In this document: positions 8,979 to 19,619 of the stretch, piece after piece
Layout of the letters: each line of letters opens with the position of its first letter
Numbering within the stretch: position 1 is the stretch's first letter
Source: Kineosporia corallincola
GTDB lineage: Bacteria; Actinomycetota; Actinomycetes; Actinomycetales; Kineosporiaceae
Assembly (NCBI RefSeq): GCF_018499875.1
Contig: NZ_JAHBAY010000001.1
Coordinates: 434,001 to 498,000 of the forward strand
Length of the DNA stretch: 64,000 nt
Direction of reading: 5' to 3'
The notes under the pieces: model-generated
What the model saw: the letters and a program-made list of their open reading frames with translations, nothing else
The model's database searches: none
Told to the model about the DNA's origin: nothing
Program-made: the position numbers and the translations under genes

Positions 8979-10406
8979 GTGAACCTCAGACTGTATGACT
9001 CCGCGACCCGGCAGGTACGGGACTTCGTCCCCGTTGTCGACGGCAAGGCGGGTATCTACGTCTGTGGGCCCACCCCGCAGAGCTCGCCGCACATCGGGCA
9101 CGTGCGTGCCCAGGTCAACTTCGACGTGCTCCGGCGCTGGCTGATCCACCAGGGCCTGGAGGTCACGTACGTCCGCAACGTCACCGACATCGACGACAAG
9201 ATCCTGGCCAAGGCCGGCGAGGCGGGCCGGGAGTGGTGGGCGCACGCGTTCCTGTACGAGCAGGAGTTCACCGCCGCCTACGACACCCTGAACGTGCTGC
9301 GGCCGACCATCGAGCCGCGGGCCACCGGCCACGTCATCGAGATGGTCGAGCTGATCGGCCGGCTGATCGACGCCGGTCACGCCTACCCGGCCGGTGACGG
9401 CTCGGGCGACGTCTACTTCGACGTCCGCTCGTTCCCCGCCTACGGCTCGCTGACCCGGCAGAACATCGACGACATGGAGGCGGCGGCCGACGCCGACCCG
9501 AACGCCCGCAAGAAGGATCCGCGCGACTTCGCGCTGTGGAAGGGCGCCAAACCCGGCGCCCCGGCTACGGCGTCGTGGCCCACCCCGTGGGGCCGTGGGC
9601 GTCCCGGCTGGCACCTGGAGTGCTCGGCGATGGCCACCCGCTACCTGGGGGCCGAGTTCGACATCCACGGCGGCGGTCTGGACCTGCGGTTCCCGCACCA
9701 CGAGAACGAGCTGGCCCAGTCCCGGGCCGCCGGTGACGGTTTCGCCCGGTACTGGCTGCACAACGCCTGGGTCACCATGTCCGGCGAGAAGATGAGCAAG
9801 TCGCTGGGCAACACCATGACGATCGCGGCGCTCAGCGAGCGGGTGCGCCCGGCGGTGCTGCGGTACGTGCTGGCCACACCGCACTACCGGTCGAACATCG
9901 AGATCAGCGACGACTCGCTGGCCGACGCCACGGCCGCCTACGAGCGCATCGAGCACTTCGTGCAGCGGGCGGTCGAGCGGCTCGGGTCGGAGGGCGCCGG
10001 CCGGCAGGTGCCGGAGGCCTTCGCCGCGGCCATGGACGACGACCTGGGCGTGCCCGCGGCCGTCGCGGTGCTGCACGACACGGTGCGCGAGGGCAACCGG
10101 GCGCTGGCCGAGAACGACGGCGCGGCACTGGAGGTCTCGCTGGAACAGGTGCGGGCGATGACGTCGGTGCTGGGCCTGGACCCGCTCGACGCGGCCTGGG
10201 GCACCGGTGGCGGCCTGGACGGCCGTCAGGCGGTCGCCCTCGACGTGCTGGTGCGGGCCGAGCTGGACGCCCGCGCGATCGCCCGTAAAGAAAGAGATTT
10301 CGCCACCGCGGATGCCATCCGCGACCGGCTCACCGCAGCCGGGGTGGTAGTTGAGGACACGCCGGAAGGCGCCCGCTGGAGTCTGGAGAACGGCAGTGGC
10401 CGGTAA
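8979..10406 (+). CDS. cysS: Cysteine--tRNA ligase
   Basis: 475 residues, class I aminoacyl-tRNA synthetase. CGPTP near residue 29 provides the zinc/cysteine-binding Cys, HIGH is at residues 38-41, the zinc-site region [10 protein letters not shown] follows, and KMSKS lies near 271-275. The C-terminal DALR-like helical domain and the anticodon-binding tail are complete. It is the synthetase rather than the mycothiol ligase MshC because it has full length and the anticodon domain. It overlaps the next gene by 11 bases. Confidence 0.96.
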   Translation: MNLRLYDSATRQVRDFVPVVDGKAGIYVCGPTPQSSPHIGHVRAQVNFDVLRRWLIHQGLEVTYVRNVTDIDDKILAKAGEAGREWWAHAFLYEQEFTAAYDTLNVLRPTIEPRATGHVIEMVELIGRLIDAGHAYPAGDGSGDVYFDVRSFPAYGSLTRQNIDDMEAAADADPNARKKDPRDFALWKGAKPGAPATASWPTPWGRGRPGWHLECSAMATRYLGAEFDIHGGGLDLRFPHHENELAQSRAAGDGFARYWLHNAWVTMSGEKMSKSLGNTMTIAALSERVRPAVLRYVLATPHYRSNIEISDDSLADATAAYERIEHFVQRAVERLGSEGAGRQVPEAFAAAMDDDLGVPAAVAVLHDTVREGNRALAENDGAALEVSLEQVRAMTSVLGLDPLDAAWGTGGGLDGRQAVALDVLVRAELDARAIARKERDFATADAIRDRLTAAGVVVEDTPEGARWSLENGSGR

Positions 10407-11400
10407 TTCGTCGCGCAAGGGGGCCACTCGCCGGCCCGGATCGAAGAAGGGCGCGACGGTCGGCACCGGTGGCCAGTCCCGCAAGCGTCTGGAAGGCAAG
10501 GGCCCCACGCCCAAGGCGACCGACCGCGATCACCACCCGGCAGCGCGCCGGGCCAAGGCCGCGGCCAAGAACGCCATGAAGGCCTCGGGCAAGGGCACCG
10601 GGCGTCCGTCCACCGGTGGCAACCGCCCGCAGCAGCGGCGCTCGTCCGCCGGCGGCACCGGCTCCGAGATGGTCGCCGGGCGCAACCCGGTGGTCGAGGC
10701 GCTGCGTGCCGGGGTGCCGGCCAAGGCGCTCTACGTGGCCTCGAACATCGACAGCGACGACCGGGTCCGGGAGTCGCTGAAAACCGCGGCCGACGCCGGT
10801 CTTCCGCTGCTGGAGGCCTCGCGCACCGACCTCGACCGGCTGACCGGCGGGGCCGTGCACCAGGGGCTCGTGCTCCAGGTTCCGCCCTACGAGTACGCCC
10901 ACCCCGACGACCTGCTCCAGATCGCGGCCGACTCCGGAAGGGCGCCGCTGCTGGTGGTTCTCGACGGGGTCACCGACCCGCGCAACCTGGGTGCGGTGGT
11001 CCGGTCGGTGGCCGCGTTCGGCGGGCACGGGGTGATCGTGCCCGAGCGCCGGGCCGCCGGGATGACCGCAACGGCCTGGAAGACGTCTGCCGGGGCGGCC
11101 GCGCGCACCCCCGTGGCGCGCGTGTCCAACATCAACCGGGCGATCGAGTCGCTCAAGGCCGCAGGCTGTTTCGTGGTCGGGCTCGACGCCGGTGGCGATG
11201 TCCAGGTGCCCGGTCTCGAGCTGGCCACCGAGCCCCTGGTGCTGGTCTCCGGCGCCGAGGGCAAGGGCCTGTCGCGCCTGGTGCGGGAGAACTGCGACGC
11301 GATCGCCTCGATCCCGATGATCGGCGGCACGGAGTCGCTCAACGCCAGTGTCGCGATGGGCGTGGCCCTCTACGAGGTGGCTCGCCGCCGGGCCGAGTAA
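10396..11400 (+). CDS. rlmB: 23S rRNA 2'-O-ribose methyltransferase, TrmH/SpoU family
   Basis: 334 residues from GTG 10396 (GGAG 8 bases upstream), overlapping the cysS end. The first 90 residues are a Lys/Arg/Gly-rich basic extension, then an SpoU substrate-binding domain ([14 protein letters not shown]) and the SPOUT methyltransferase core with [27 protein letters not shown] and [15 protein letters not shown] motifs. Homologues methylate G2251 in 23S rRNA; the exact target in this species is inferred. The order cysS-rlmB is conserved in actinobacteria. Confidence 0.9.
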   Translation: MAGNSSRKGATRRPGSKKGATVGTGGQSRKRLEGKGPTPKATDRDHHPAARRAKAAAKNAMKASGKGTGRPSTGGNRPQQRRSSAGGTGSEMVAGRNPVVEALRAGVPAKALYVASNIDSDDRVRESLKTAADAGLPLLEASRTDLDRLTGGAVHQGLVLQVPPYEYAHPDDLLQIAADSGRAPLLVVLDGVTDPRNLGAVVRSVAAFGGHGVIVPERRAAGMTATAWKTSAGAAARTPVARVSNINRAIESLKAAGCFVVGLDAGGDVQVPGLELATEPLVLVSGAEGKGLSRLVRENCDAIASIPMIGGTESLNASVAMGVALYEVARRRAE

Positions 11401-11405
11401 GCGCG

Positions 11406-11458
11406 AAATTGAGGACGACGAGGAGCTTTTGAGAAGCTCCTCGTCGTCCTCAATTTTT
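11406..11458. terminator. Strong bidirectional terminator after rlmB
   Basis: Perfect 23-bp arms (11406-11428 and 11434-11456, beginning AAATTGAGGACGACGAGG) with a 5-base loop and TTTTT on the rlmB side. This is the longest uninterrupted hairpin in the window, between two convergent genes. Confidence 0.92.
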
Positions 11459-11463
11459 GCGGA

Positions 11464-12723
11464 TCAGGGGAGAGGGTCGACCACGACCGGCATCTCCTGC
11501 GTGTCCACGCCCAGCACGGCCTGCTCGTCGGGGCGGTGCACCAGCACGTTGCGGATGTAGCTGGCGACGGCCTCGTCGATGCCGACGTCGCGGCCGTTGT
11601 TCTCCGAGATGAACCAGGCGTGCTCCAGAACCTCGTGGAAGATCTCGGCCGGCGCCAGTTTTCCGCGCATCTCCAGCGGCACCGCGCGCACCACCGGCTC
11701 GAAGCGGCGGGCCAGCCACTCGTGCGAGATCACGTCTTCGTCCACGCCCTGGCGGTCGGTGGCGGCGCGGTAGGTGTCCAGGTCGTTCAGTAGCCGCCGG
11801 GCCTGGTTCTCCTCCACGTCCAGACCGGTCAGGCGCAGCAGTCGCCGCCGGTGGTGACCGGCGTCGACGACCTTCGGCTGGATCTCGATCGAGGTGCCGG
11901 TGACGTCGGTGTTGATGTTCAGCTCACCGACGTCGAAACCCAGGTCGTTGAGCCGCCGGATGCGTGCGTCCACCCGCCAGCGGTCGCCGGTCTTGAAGGC
12001 CTCCTTGGCGGTCAGCTCGCCCCAGAGCGTGCGGTAGCGCTCGATGAACGCGTCCGACGTCTTGACCGGGTCCAGGCTCTCGTCGAGCAGGCCGCCGGCC
12101 TCCAGGTCCATCAGCTCGCCGGCGATGTTGGTGCGCGCCAGGTCGAGGTCGTGCTCGCGCTGGCCGCGCGAGAGGGTGTCGTAGAGGTCGCCGGTCTCGG
12201 CGTCGACCAGGTAGGCCGCGAAAGCGCCTGCGTCCCGCCGGAACAGCGTGTTCGACAGCGAGACGTCGCCCCAGTAGAAGCCGCTCAGGTGCAGGCGCAC
12301 CATCAGCACGGCCAGGGCGTCGACCAGCCGCATGGCCGGCTCGGGGCCCATGGTCTGGGAGAACACGGCGCGGTAGGGCAGCGAGAACTGGAGGTGGCGG
12401 GTCAGCAGGACCGGGTCGAGATCCTCACCGTTGACGTCGGTGCGCCCGGTGATGATGCCGAGCGGTTCCACCGCGGGCAGCCCGAGCCGGCGCAGCAGAC
12501 GCAGCAGGCCGTACTCCCGCCGGGCGAACTCCTCGGTGATCTCCTTGGCGGCGATCACGTTGCCGGAGAGCTGGACGAAACGCACGATGTGCCGCGAGAT
12601 ACCGCGCGGCAGGGTGGCCAGCCGGTTGGCCGGCCAATTTTCCAGCGGAACGTCCCACGGCAGGTCCAGTAGTGCCGGATCCGGTGCCGCGGAAGTGATC
12701 TGGAGTGTTCGTGTGGCAGTCAT
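11464..12723 (-). CDS. DUF4032 kinase-like protein
   Basis: 419 residues from ATG 12723. The N-terminal half looks like a small kinase fold (LPS-kinase/aminoglycoside-kinase type): AAKEITEEFARREYGLL for the Lys/Glu pair, GFYWGDVSLSNTLFR for the catalytic loop and YLVDAETGDLYD for the metal-binding site. The C-terminal half is the DUF4032 domain. No substrate is known to me. It follows the MsiK-type ABC ATPase gene on the same strand, separated by a hairpin. Confidence 0.75.
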   Translation of the reverse strand: MTATRTLQITSAAPDPALLDLPWDVPLENWPANRLATLPRGISRHIVRFVQLSGNVIAAKEITEEFARREYGLLRLLRRLGLPAVEPLGIITGRTDVNGEDLDPVLLTRHLQFSLPYRAVFSQTMGPEPAMRLVDALAVLMVRLHLSGFYWGDVSLSNTLFRRDAGAFAAYLVDAETGDLYDTLSRGQREHDLDLARTNIAGELMDLEAGGLLDESLDPVKTSDAFIERYRTLWGELTAKEAFKTGDRWRVDARIRRLNDLGFDVGELNINTDVTGTSIEIQPKVVDAGHHRRRLLRLTGLDVEENQARRLLNDLDTYRAATDRQGVDEDVISHEWLARRFEPVVRAVPLEMRGKLAPAEIFHEVLEHAWFISENNGRDVGIDEAVASYIRNVLVHRPDEQAVLGVDTQEMPVVVDPLP

Positions 12724-12755
12724 CTCTGAGAACCCCCGCTGCGCGCGGGCTGTCA

Positions 12756-12791
12756 CCGTGCCGACCGGGCCCGCAGGCCCGGCCGGCACGG
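12756..12791 (-). terminator. Hairpin between msiK and the DUF4032 gene
   Basis: 16-bp arms at 12756-12771 and 12776-12791 with one mismatch and a CGCA tetraloop. It lies downstream of the msiK stop on the minus strand and could terminate or attenuate readthrough into the DUF4032 gene. Confidence 0.65.
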
Positions 12792-12818
12792 ATCGGCCGT
12801 GCTGAGCAGTGATCGAGA

Positions 12819-13892
12819 TCAGGCGCCGATGCGCTCGCCCGACTCGGTGCTGAACAGGTGCGTGTGGCCTTCCTTGGCCTTGAGGTGGACCGTCTGGCCC
12901 TTCTCCGGGGGACGACGGCCGTCGACGCGGGCGATGACCGGGAGGTCGGTGCCCTCGCTCTTCAGCGTGCCGTGCAGGTAGGCGTCGGCACCGAGGACCT
13001 CGACCAGCTCGACCTGGACCGGGAGGCCGTGGTCGGACAGGGAGAGGTCTTCCGGGCGAACGCCCAGCGTCACGTGGCGGCCGCCGGCGTTCAGCGTCTG
13101 CTCCGAGATGCGGTACACCTCGTCGCCGAACTGCACACCGCCGTTGACCACGGGAAGGTCGAGCAGGTTCATCGCGGGCGAGCCGATGAAGCCGGCCACG
13201 AACGCGTTGTTCGGGTGATCGTACAGCTCACGCGGCGAGCCGACCTGCTGGAGGAGACCGTCCTTCAGCACCGCGACCCGGTCACCCATCGTCATGGCCT
13301 CGGTCTGGTCGTGGGTGACGTAGACCGTGGTGACGCCCAGACGCCGCTGGAGAGAAGCGATCTGGGTGCGGGTCTGGACACGCAGCTTGGCGTCCAGGTT
13401 GGAGAGCGGCTCGTCCATCAGGAACACCTGGGGCTGGCGGACGATCGCCCGGCCCATCGCCACACGCTGCCGCTGACCACCCGAGAGGGCCTTCGGCTTA
13501 CGGTCGAGGTACTCGGTCAGGTCGAGGATCTTGGCCGCCTCGGCCACCCGCTGCTGGATCTCGGACTTGCTGACACCGGCGATCTTCAGGGCGAAGCCCA
13601 TGTTCTCGCCGACCGTCATGTGCGGGTAGAGCGCGTAGCTCTGGAACACCATGGCGATGTCGCGGTCCTTCGGCGGCATCTGGGTGACGTCCCGGTCGCC
13701 GATCAGAATCCGTCCTTCGTTGACGTCTTCGAGACCGGCCAGCATGCGCAGAGAGGTGGACTTGCCGCAGCCCGAGGGCCCGACCAGTACCAGGAATTCG
13801 CCGTCCTCGATCTGGAGGTCGAGCTGGTCGACGGACGGCTTGGTGGCGCCCGGGTAAACGCGGGTCGCCTTGTCATATGTGACGGTGGCCAC
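12819..13892 (-). CDS. msiK: Sugar ABC transporter ATP-binding protein, MsiK/UgpC type
   Basis: 357 residues. Walker A GPSGCGKST, Q-loop, signature LSGGQRQRVAMGRA, Walker B VFLMDEPLSNLDAKLR, switch VTHDQTEAM, then the MalK-type TOBE regulatory domain (about 240-357). In Streptomyces, MsiK energises several different sugar importers, which fits a stand-alone gene without permeases here. The GTG giving MATVTYDKATRVYPG is chosen by family N-terminus, with GAAGGGAAG upstream. The 5' leader holds two hairpins. Confidence 0.92.
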   Translation of the reverse strand: MATVTYDKATRVYPGATKPSVDQLDLQIEDGEFLVLVGPSGCGKSTSLRMLAGLEDVNEGRILIGDRDVTQMPPKDRDIAMVFQSYALYPHMTVGENMGFALKIAGVSKSEIQQRVAEAAKILDLTEYLDRKPKALSGGQRQRVAMGRAIVRQPQVFLMDEPLSNLDAKLRVQTRTQIASLQRRLGVTTVYVTHDQTEAMTMGDRVAVLKDGLLQQVGSPRELYDHPNNAFVAGFIGSPAMNLLDLPVVNGGVQFGDEVYRISEQTLNAGGRHVTLGVRPEDLSLSDHGLPVQVELVEVLGADAYLHGTLKSEGTDLPVIARVDGRRPPEKGQTVHLKAKEGHTHLFSTESGERIGA

Positions 13893-14257
13893 TTTGCCAC
13901 TTCCCTTCACCGGCAGGAACGTGCCGGACGATCCGAGTGGAGGGTGAAACCCGGTCGCCGGTCGGCAACCAGGTTGAACCGGAAATTCGCCGGGCCCGCG
14001 GACCCGGATGGAGCTATGACCGGTCGACGCGGGGGCGCCGTCGGCCACGGAGTACATCTAAGACGGTCGGGCGCCCTCCGGCATAGGGGTAGTCGGTGTC
14101 ATCTGCATCCCACTGTGCGCGTTTCCGTGACGGGTGGTGCACGGTAAGTTCACCAGGAGGGGTGTGAGGAAATCGCCCGGCCGATTCGTCGTGAATGCCG
14201 CTTTCTCTCTGCTCTCATGTAATCCCCACCCACGGAGCTTCCGCAGGAGTCCGGCCG
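13893..14257. promoter_or_regulatory. Divergent region msiK/lacI-type regulator with structured msiK leader
   Basis: 365 bases without an ORF. On the minus strand, hairpin CCGGCA/TGCCGG (13910-13927, 6-base loop) ends 18 bases before the msiK start, and a GC-rich hairpin spans 13990-14007. An RNA motif named msiK has been reported upstream of msiK homologues in Actinobacteria; I cannot confirm a match by eye. CAGGAG precedes the regulator's ATG on the other side. Confidence 0.45.
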
Positions 14258-15292
14258 ATGGCGACAGCACCACGCGCCCGGCTCGCCGACATCGCCGTGC
14301 AGGCCGGCGTCAGCGAGGCCACGGTCAGCCGTGTGCTGAACGGCCGGTCCGGGGTGGCCGAGGCCACCCGTGAGGCCGTACTGACCGCGCTCGACGTGCT
14401 CGGCTACGAACGCCCGGTGCGGCTGCGGCAGCACTCCGCCGGGCTGATCGGCCTGATCGTGCCGGAGCTCGACAACCCGATCTTCCCGGCCTTCGCGCAG
14501 GTGATCGAGTCGGCTCTGGCGCACCACGGCTACACCCCGGTGCTGTGCACGCAGACCCCCGGCGGGGTGCGTGAGGACGAGTACACGCAGATGCTCACCG
14601 AGCGCGGGGTGGCCGGCATCGTCTTCGTCTCCGGGCTGCACGCCGACACCTCCGCCGATCCGGCCCGGTATGTCGCGCTGCGCCGGCGCGGTCTGCCGAT
14701 CGTGCTGGTCAACGGCTATGTGGATGGGCTGGACGCGCCCTTCGTCAGCAATGACGACGTGACCTCGATGGACCTTGCGGTGAATCATCTGGTGGCGCAG
14801 GGGCACCGTCGGATCGGCCTGGCGCTGGGTCCGCGGCAGTACGTCCCGGTGATCCGCAAGATCGACGGCTACCGGCAGGCCATGCTCCGGCACCTGGGCA
14901 ATGCCGACGTGGACGGCTGGGTCGAGTGCTCGCTGTTCAGTGTGGAGGGCGGGGCCGCCGCGGCGCAGCGGCTGATCGACGCCGGGTGCACCGGCGTGAT
15001 CTGCGGCAGCGACCTGATGGCGCTCGGCGCGATCCGGGCGGTGCGGGACCGGGGCCTGGAGGTGCCGGCCGACGTGTCGGTGATCGGTTACGACGACTCG
15101 CCGCTGATCGCCTTCACCGACCCGCCGCTGACCACCGTGCGGCAGTCGGTCCAGGCGATGGGGGCGGCGGCGGTACGGGCCCTGCTCGACGACATCCACG
15201 GCGGCAGCCCGGGCAGCTTCGCGCCGCGCACCGAGTACCTGTTCCGGCCGGAGCTGGTGGTGCGGGGTTCCACCGGGTCCGTTCCGGTGTGA
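14258..15292 (+). CDS. LacI-family transcriptional regulator
   Basis: 344 residues from ATG 14258 (CAGGAG upstream). N-terminal LacI helix-turn-helix with hinge: RLADIAVQAGVSEATVSRV and the following VLNG; then a periplasmic-binding-like effector domain (60-340) with the YDDSPLIAFTDPPLTTVRQ signature near the C-terminus. Probably a sugar-responsive repressor; divergence from msiK suggests it controls that gene, but no clear palindromic operator was found in the shared region. Confidence 0.9.
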   Translation: MATAPRARLADIAVQAGVSEATVSRVLNGRSGVAEATREAVLTALDVLGYERPVRLRQHSAGLIGLIVPELDNPIFPAFAQVIESALAHHGYTPVLCTQTPGGVREDEYTQMLTERGVAGIVFVSGLHADTSADPARYVALRRRGLPIVLVNGYVDGLDAPFVSNDDVTSMDLAVNHLVAQGHRRIGLALGPRQYVPVIRKIDGYRQAMLRHLGNADVDGWVECSLFSVEGGAAAAQRLIDAGCTGVICGSDLMALGAIRAVRDRGLEVPADVSVIGYDDSPLIAFTDPPLTTVRQSVQAMGAAAVRALLDDIHGGSPGSFAPRTEYLFRPELVVRGSTGSVPV

Positions 15293-15358
15293 TTCCGGAC
15301 ACGTTCAGGGGTTCCTCTTCGGGCAGCGGCTACCTACTCTGGGCAAGGGGGCCGTGAC

Positions 15359-15814
15359 ATGTCCAAGCCTCGGGAGGTTCTGCGCATGCGGATCAGTGAT
15401 CTTCTCCGGCGGAAGGGCGGGCTGGTCGTCACCATCGACCCCGCGCGCCCGGTCACCGAGCTCCTCGACCTGCTGGCCACGAACGGCGTGGGCGCCCTGG
15501 TGGTGTCGGCCGACGGGCAGACGATCGACGGCATCGTGAGCGAGCGCGACGTGGTGCGCAGACTCCAGCGCTTCGGCCCCGGCCTGCTGGAAGAGCCGGT
15601 GAGCGAGATCATGAGCCGCCAGGTGCAGACCTGCCCGCCGGACACCGATCTGGACGAGCTGATGCGGCTGATGACCAACGGCCGGTTCCGGCACGTGCCG
15701 GTGGTGGACGGTGGCCGCCTGGTCGGCATCGTCAGCATCGGCGACGTGGTGAAGCACCGCATCGACGAGCTCGAGGGCGAACGCGACCAGCTCCAGGCGT
15801 ACATCAGTACCTGA
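15359..15814 (+). CDS. CBS-domain pair protein
   Basis: 151 residues made almost entirely of two CBS motifs (about 15-75 and 85-140), with VSERDVVRRL and MTNGRFRHVPVVD typical of stand-alone CBS pairs. Such proteins bind adenine nucleotides and act as energy sensors or partners of other enzymes. The partner is not evident. The start with GGGGG upstream is at 15359; an internal ATG at 15386 is possible. Confidence 0.88.
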   Translation: MSKPREVLRMRISDLLRRKGGLVVTIDPARPVTELLDLLATNGVGALVVSADGQTIDGIVSERDVVRRLQRFGPGLLEEPVSEIMSRQVQTCPPDTDLDELMRLMTNGRFRHVPVVDGGRLVGIVSIGDVVKHRIDELEGERDQLQAYIST

Positions 15815-15885
15815 CGCCGGCCCGCCGGGGCAGGACGCGCGACGCGTGGTCGGGCGAGTGGCTACGTGTTGTCGGTCGTTTGGCC

Positions 15886-15891
15886 TACCGT
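15886..15891 (+). promoter_or_regulatory. -10 box (TACCGT) of the Ser/Thr kinase gene
   Basis: TACCGT ends 7 bases before ATG 15899 and no Shine-Dalgarno sequence is present, consistent with leaderless transcription. Confidence 0.45.
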
Positions 15892-15898
15892 GTTCACC

Positions 15899-18088
<2,190 letters not shown>

Positions 18089-18103
18089 CACGGAACATTC
18101 GCG

Positions 18104-18136
18104 AAAAGGGGTCCCGGTCGACGGGGCCCCTTTTTT
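18104..18136 (+). terminator. Rho-independent terminator of the kinase gene
   Basis: AAAAGGGG (18104-18111) plus TCCCG pairs with CGGGG plus CCCCTTTT (18122-18134), loop of 5, with a run of six T to 18136. A classical terminator 15 bases after the stop. Confidence 0.92.
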
Positions 18137-18147
18137 CGTCGTCGATC

Positions 18148-18274
18148 TCCGGTGGCCGGTGCGGAGTTAAGTGGCCCCCGATTCACGATTTCCGGTGAAA
18201 CCCGACTAATCCACTTTCGGTAGGGGGAGAAACCCCCATCTTTCCGGACGGCTGTCCGAAAGCTGGCCACCGGA
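18148..18274 (+). ncRNA. Candidate structured RNA in an AT-richer intergenic gap
   Basis: Within the 370-base gap, TCCGGTGGCC (18148-18157) is perfectly complementary to GGCCACCGGA (18265-18274). Inside this closing stem sit three short hairpins: TTCAC/GTGAA near 18182-18199, GGGGG/CCCCC at 18223-18237 (loop AGAAA), and CGGAC/GTCCG near 18245-18258. The layout is a multi-branch junction. I do not recognise a known family; strand is assumed from the downstream gene. The rest of the gap to 18448 has no ORF. Confidence 0.35.
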
Positions 18275-18448
18275 AACCATTATCGGTGTGATGAGTCGGG
18301 GATAACGGCATAAGAAAGTAATGCGACATAAGCGATCTGCCGTGCCTGAGTGGAATAATCCGATTGCTATGTATGAGCTGTGTCACCTGTAGTAGTGATA
18401 TGCCGCCGCAGAGGTGGATTCAGCTGGTGCAGACGTGATCGGGGTGCC

Positions 18449-18454
18449 TAGTTT
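18449..18454 (+). promoter_or_regulatory. -10 box (TAGTTT) of the saccharopine-dehydrogenase-like gene
   Basis: TAGTTT ends exactly 6 bases before GTG 18461; a leaderless start is likely. If so, the structured element upstream would not be part of this mRNA. Confidence 0.5.
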
Positions 18455-18460
18455 CACCCT

Positions 18461-19573
18461 GTGACAAATGGACCGCGAACCGTATTGCTAGGGGCGAGCG
18501 GCTACCTGGGACGGGTGACGGCCCGCGCCCTGGTGGATCGCGGCCTCATGCCGACCCTGGCCGGCCGGGACGGCCGCCGGCTGTCTCAGCTCGCCTCCGA
18601 ACTGGGCGGCCTGGACTTCCGGATCGCCGACGCCGCCGACCGTGGCTCGCTGACCGCCCTGATCAACCCGGGCGACGTCGTGATCAGCACGGTCACCCCG
18701 TTCCGCACCCTGGGCGAGGAGGTGGTGCGGGCCGCGGTGACCCGTGGCGCGCACTACCTCGACGTCGCCCCGGAGCCGCCGCACATCCGCAAGGTGTTCC
18801 AGAAGTGGGGCCGCCCGGCCCGCGAGGCCGGCGTGGTGGTGATGCCCTCTGTCGGGTTCAGCTTCACACCCGGCAACATCGCCGGCGCCGTGGCCCTCCA
18901 GGAGGCCGGCCCGCAGGCCACCCGCGTGCAGGTGGCCTACTTCGTGCTCGGCGACTTCGAGCAGAACTCGTTCAGCGCCGGGGTTCTCGACTCGGTGACC
19001 GGCGCCCTGTTCGAACCCGGCCTGGTGCGCCGGGGTGGGGTGATCGAGGCGGAGATGCCCGGACGCCGCGAGCGCACCTACGTGATCGACGGGATCGAGC
19101 GGTCCGCCCTCAGCGTCGGCGGCTCGGAGCACTTCGCCCTGGCCCAGTTCCAGCCCCAGGTGCGCGACGTGGACGTGTACATCGGCTGGCTGCGCCCCGA
19201 CCCGAAGGGCCGCTCGCTGCTGCCCAAGTCGGCCACCAGCACGGCCCGGCTGTCGCCCGGCCGGGCGATCACCAAGATGATGCACCGCCGCCTGGTCGCG
19301 GCCGCCGAGGAGGGCCCGGACTCGGCCGGCCGCACGGCGATGGTCAGCATGGTGGTGGCCGAGGCCCAGGACTCCTCCGGCAACACCCTGTCGCGGGTGA
19401 CCCTGACCGGACCGAACCCCTACGACCTCACCGCCCGCCTGCTCGCCTGGCACGCCTCCGCGGTGCCGAACTGCGGCCCGCAGGTGGCCGGTGCGATCGG
19501 GCCGGTCGGGGCGTTCGGCCTGACCGCCGCGGTCGAGGGGGCCCGGCAGGCGGGACTGGAGCGGGTGGACTGA
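18461..19573 (+). CDS. Saccharopine dehydrogenase-like NADP-binding protein
   Basis: 370 residues. N-terminal Rossmann fold with VLLGASGYLGRVTARAL and the saccharopine-dehydrogenase family layout: a conserved FRTLGEEVVRAAVTRG helix and SVGFSFTPGNIAGAVAL entering the second domain. Members include lipid-acting oxidoreductases and enoyl reductases as well as lysine enzymes, and nothing here points to lysine metabolism. Single gene with its own promoter and a 3' palindrome. Substrate unknown. Confidence 0.8.
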   Translation: MTNGPRTVLLGASGYLGRVTARALVDRGLMPTLAGRDGRRLSQLASELGGLDFRIADAADRGSLTALINPGDVVISTVTPFRTLGEEVVRAAVTRGAHYLDVAPEPPHIRKVFQKWGRPAREAGVVVMPSVGFSFTPGNIAGAVALQEAGPQATRVQVAYFVLGDFEQNSFSAGVLDSVTGALFEPGLVRRGGVIEAEMPGRRERTYVIDGIERSALSVGGSEHFALAQFQPQVRDVDVYIGWLRPDPKGRSLLPKSATSTARLSPGRAITKMMHRRLVAAAEEGPDSAGRTAMVSMVVAEAQDSSGNTLSRVTLTGPNPYDLTARLLAWHASAVPNCGPQVAGAIGPVGAFGLTAAVEGARQAGLERVD

Positions 19574-19578
19574 GAAAC

Positions 19579-19613
19579 CCCGTGATCATGCACGATTCGT
19601 GCATGATCACGGG
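19579..19613. terminator. 35-base near-perfect palindrome between convergent genes
   Basis: CCCGTGATCATGCACGA (19579-19595) is followed after one base by its exact complement (19597-19613). No T-tract. It sits between the stops of the saccharopine-dehydrogenase-like gene and the MMPL gene and probably terminates both. Confidence 0.75.
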
Positions 19614-19619
19614 TGCGTC

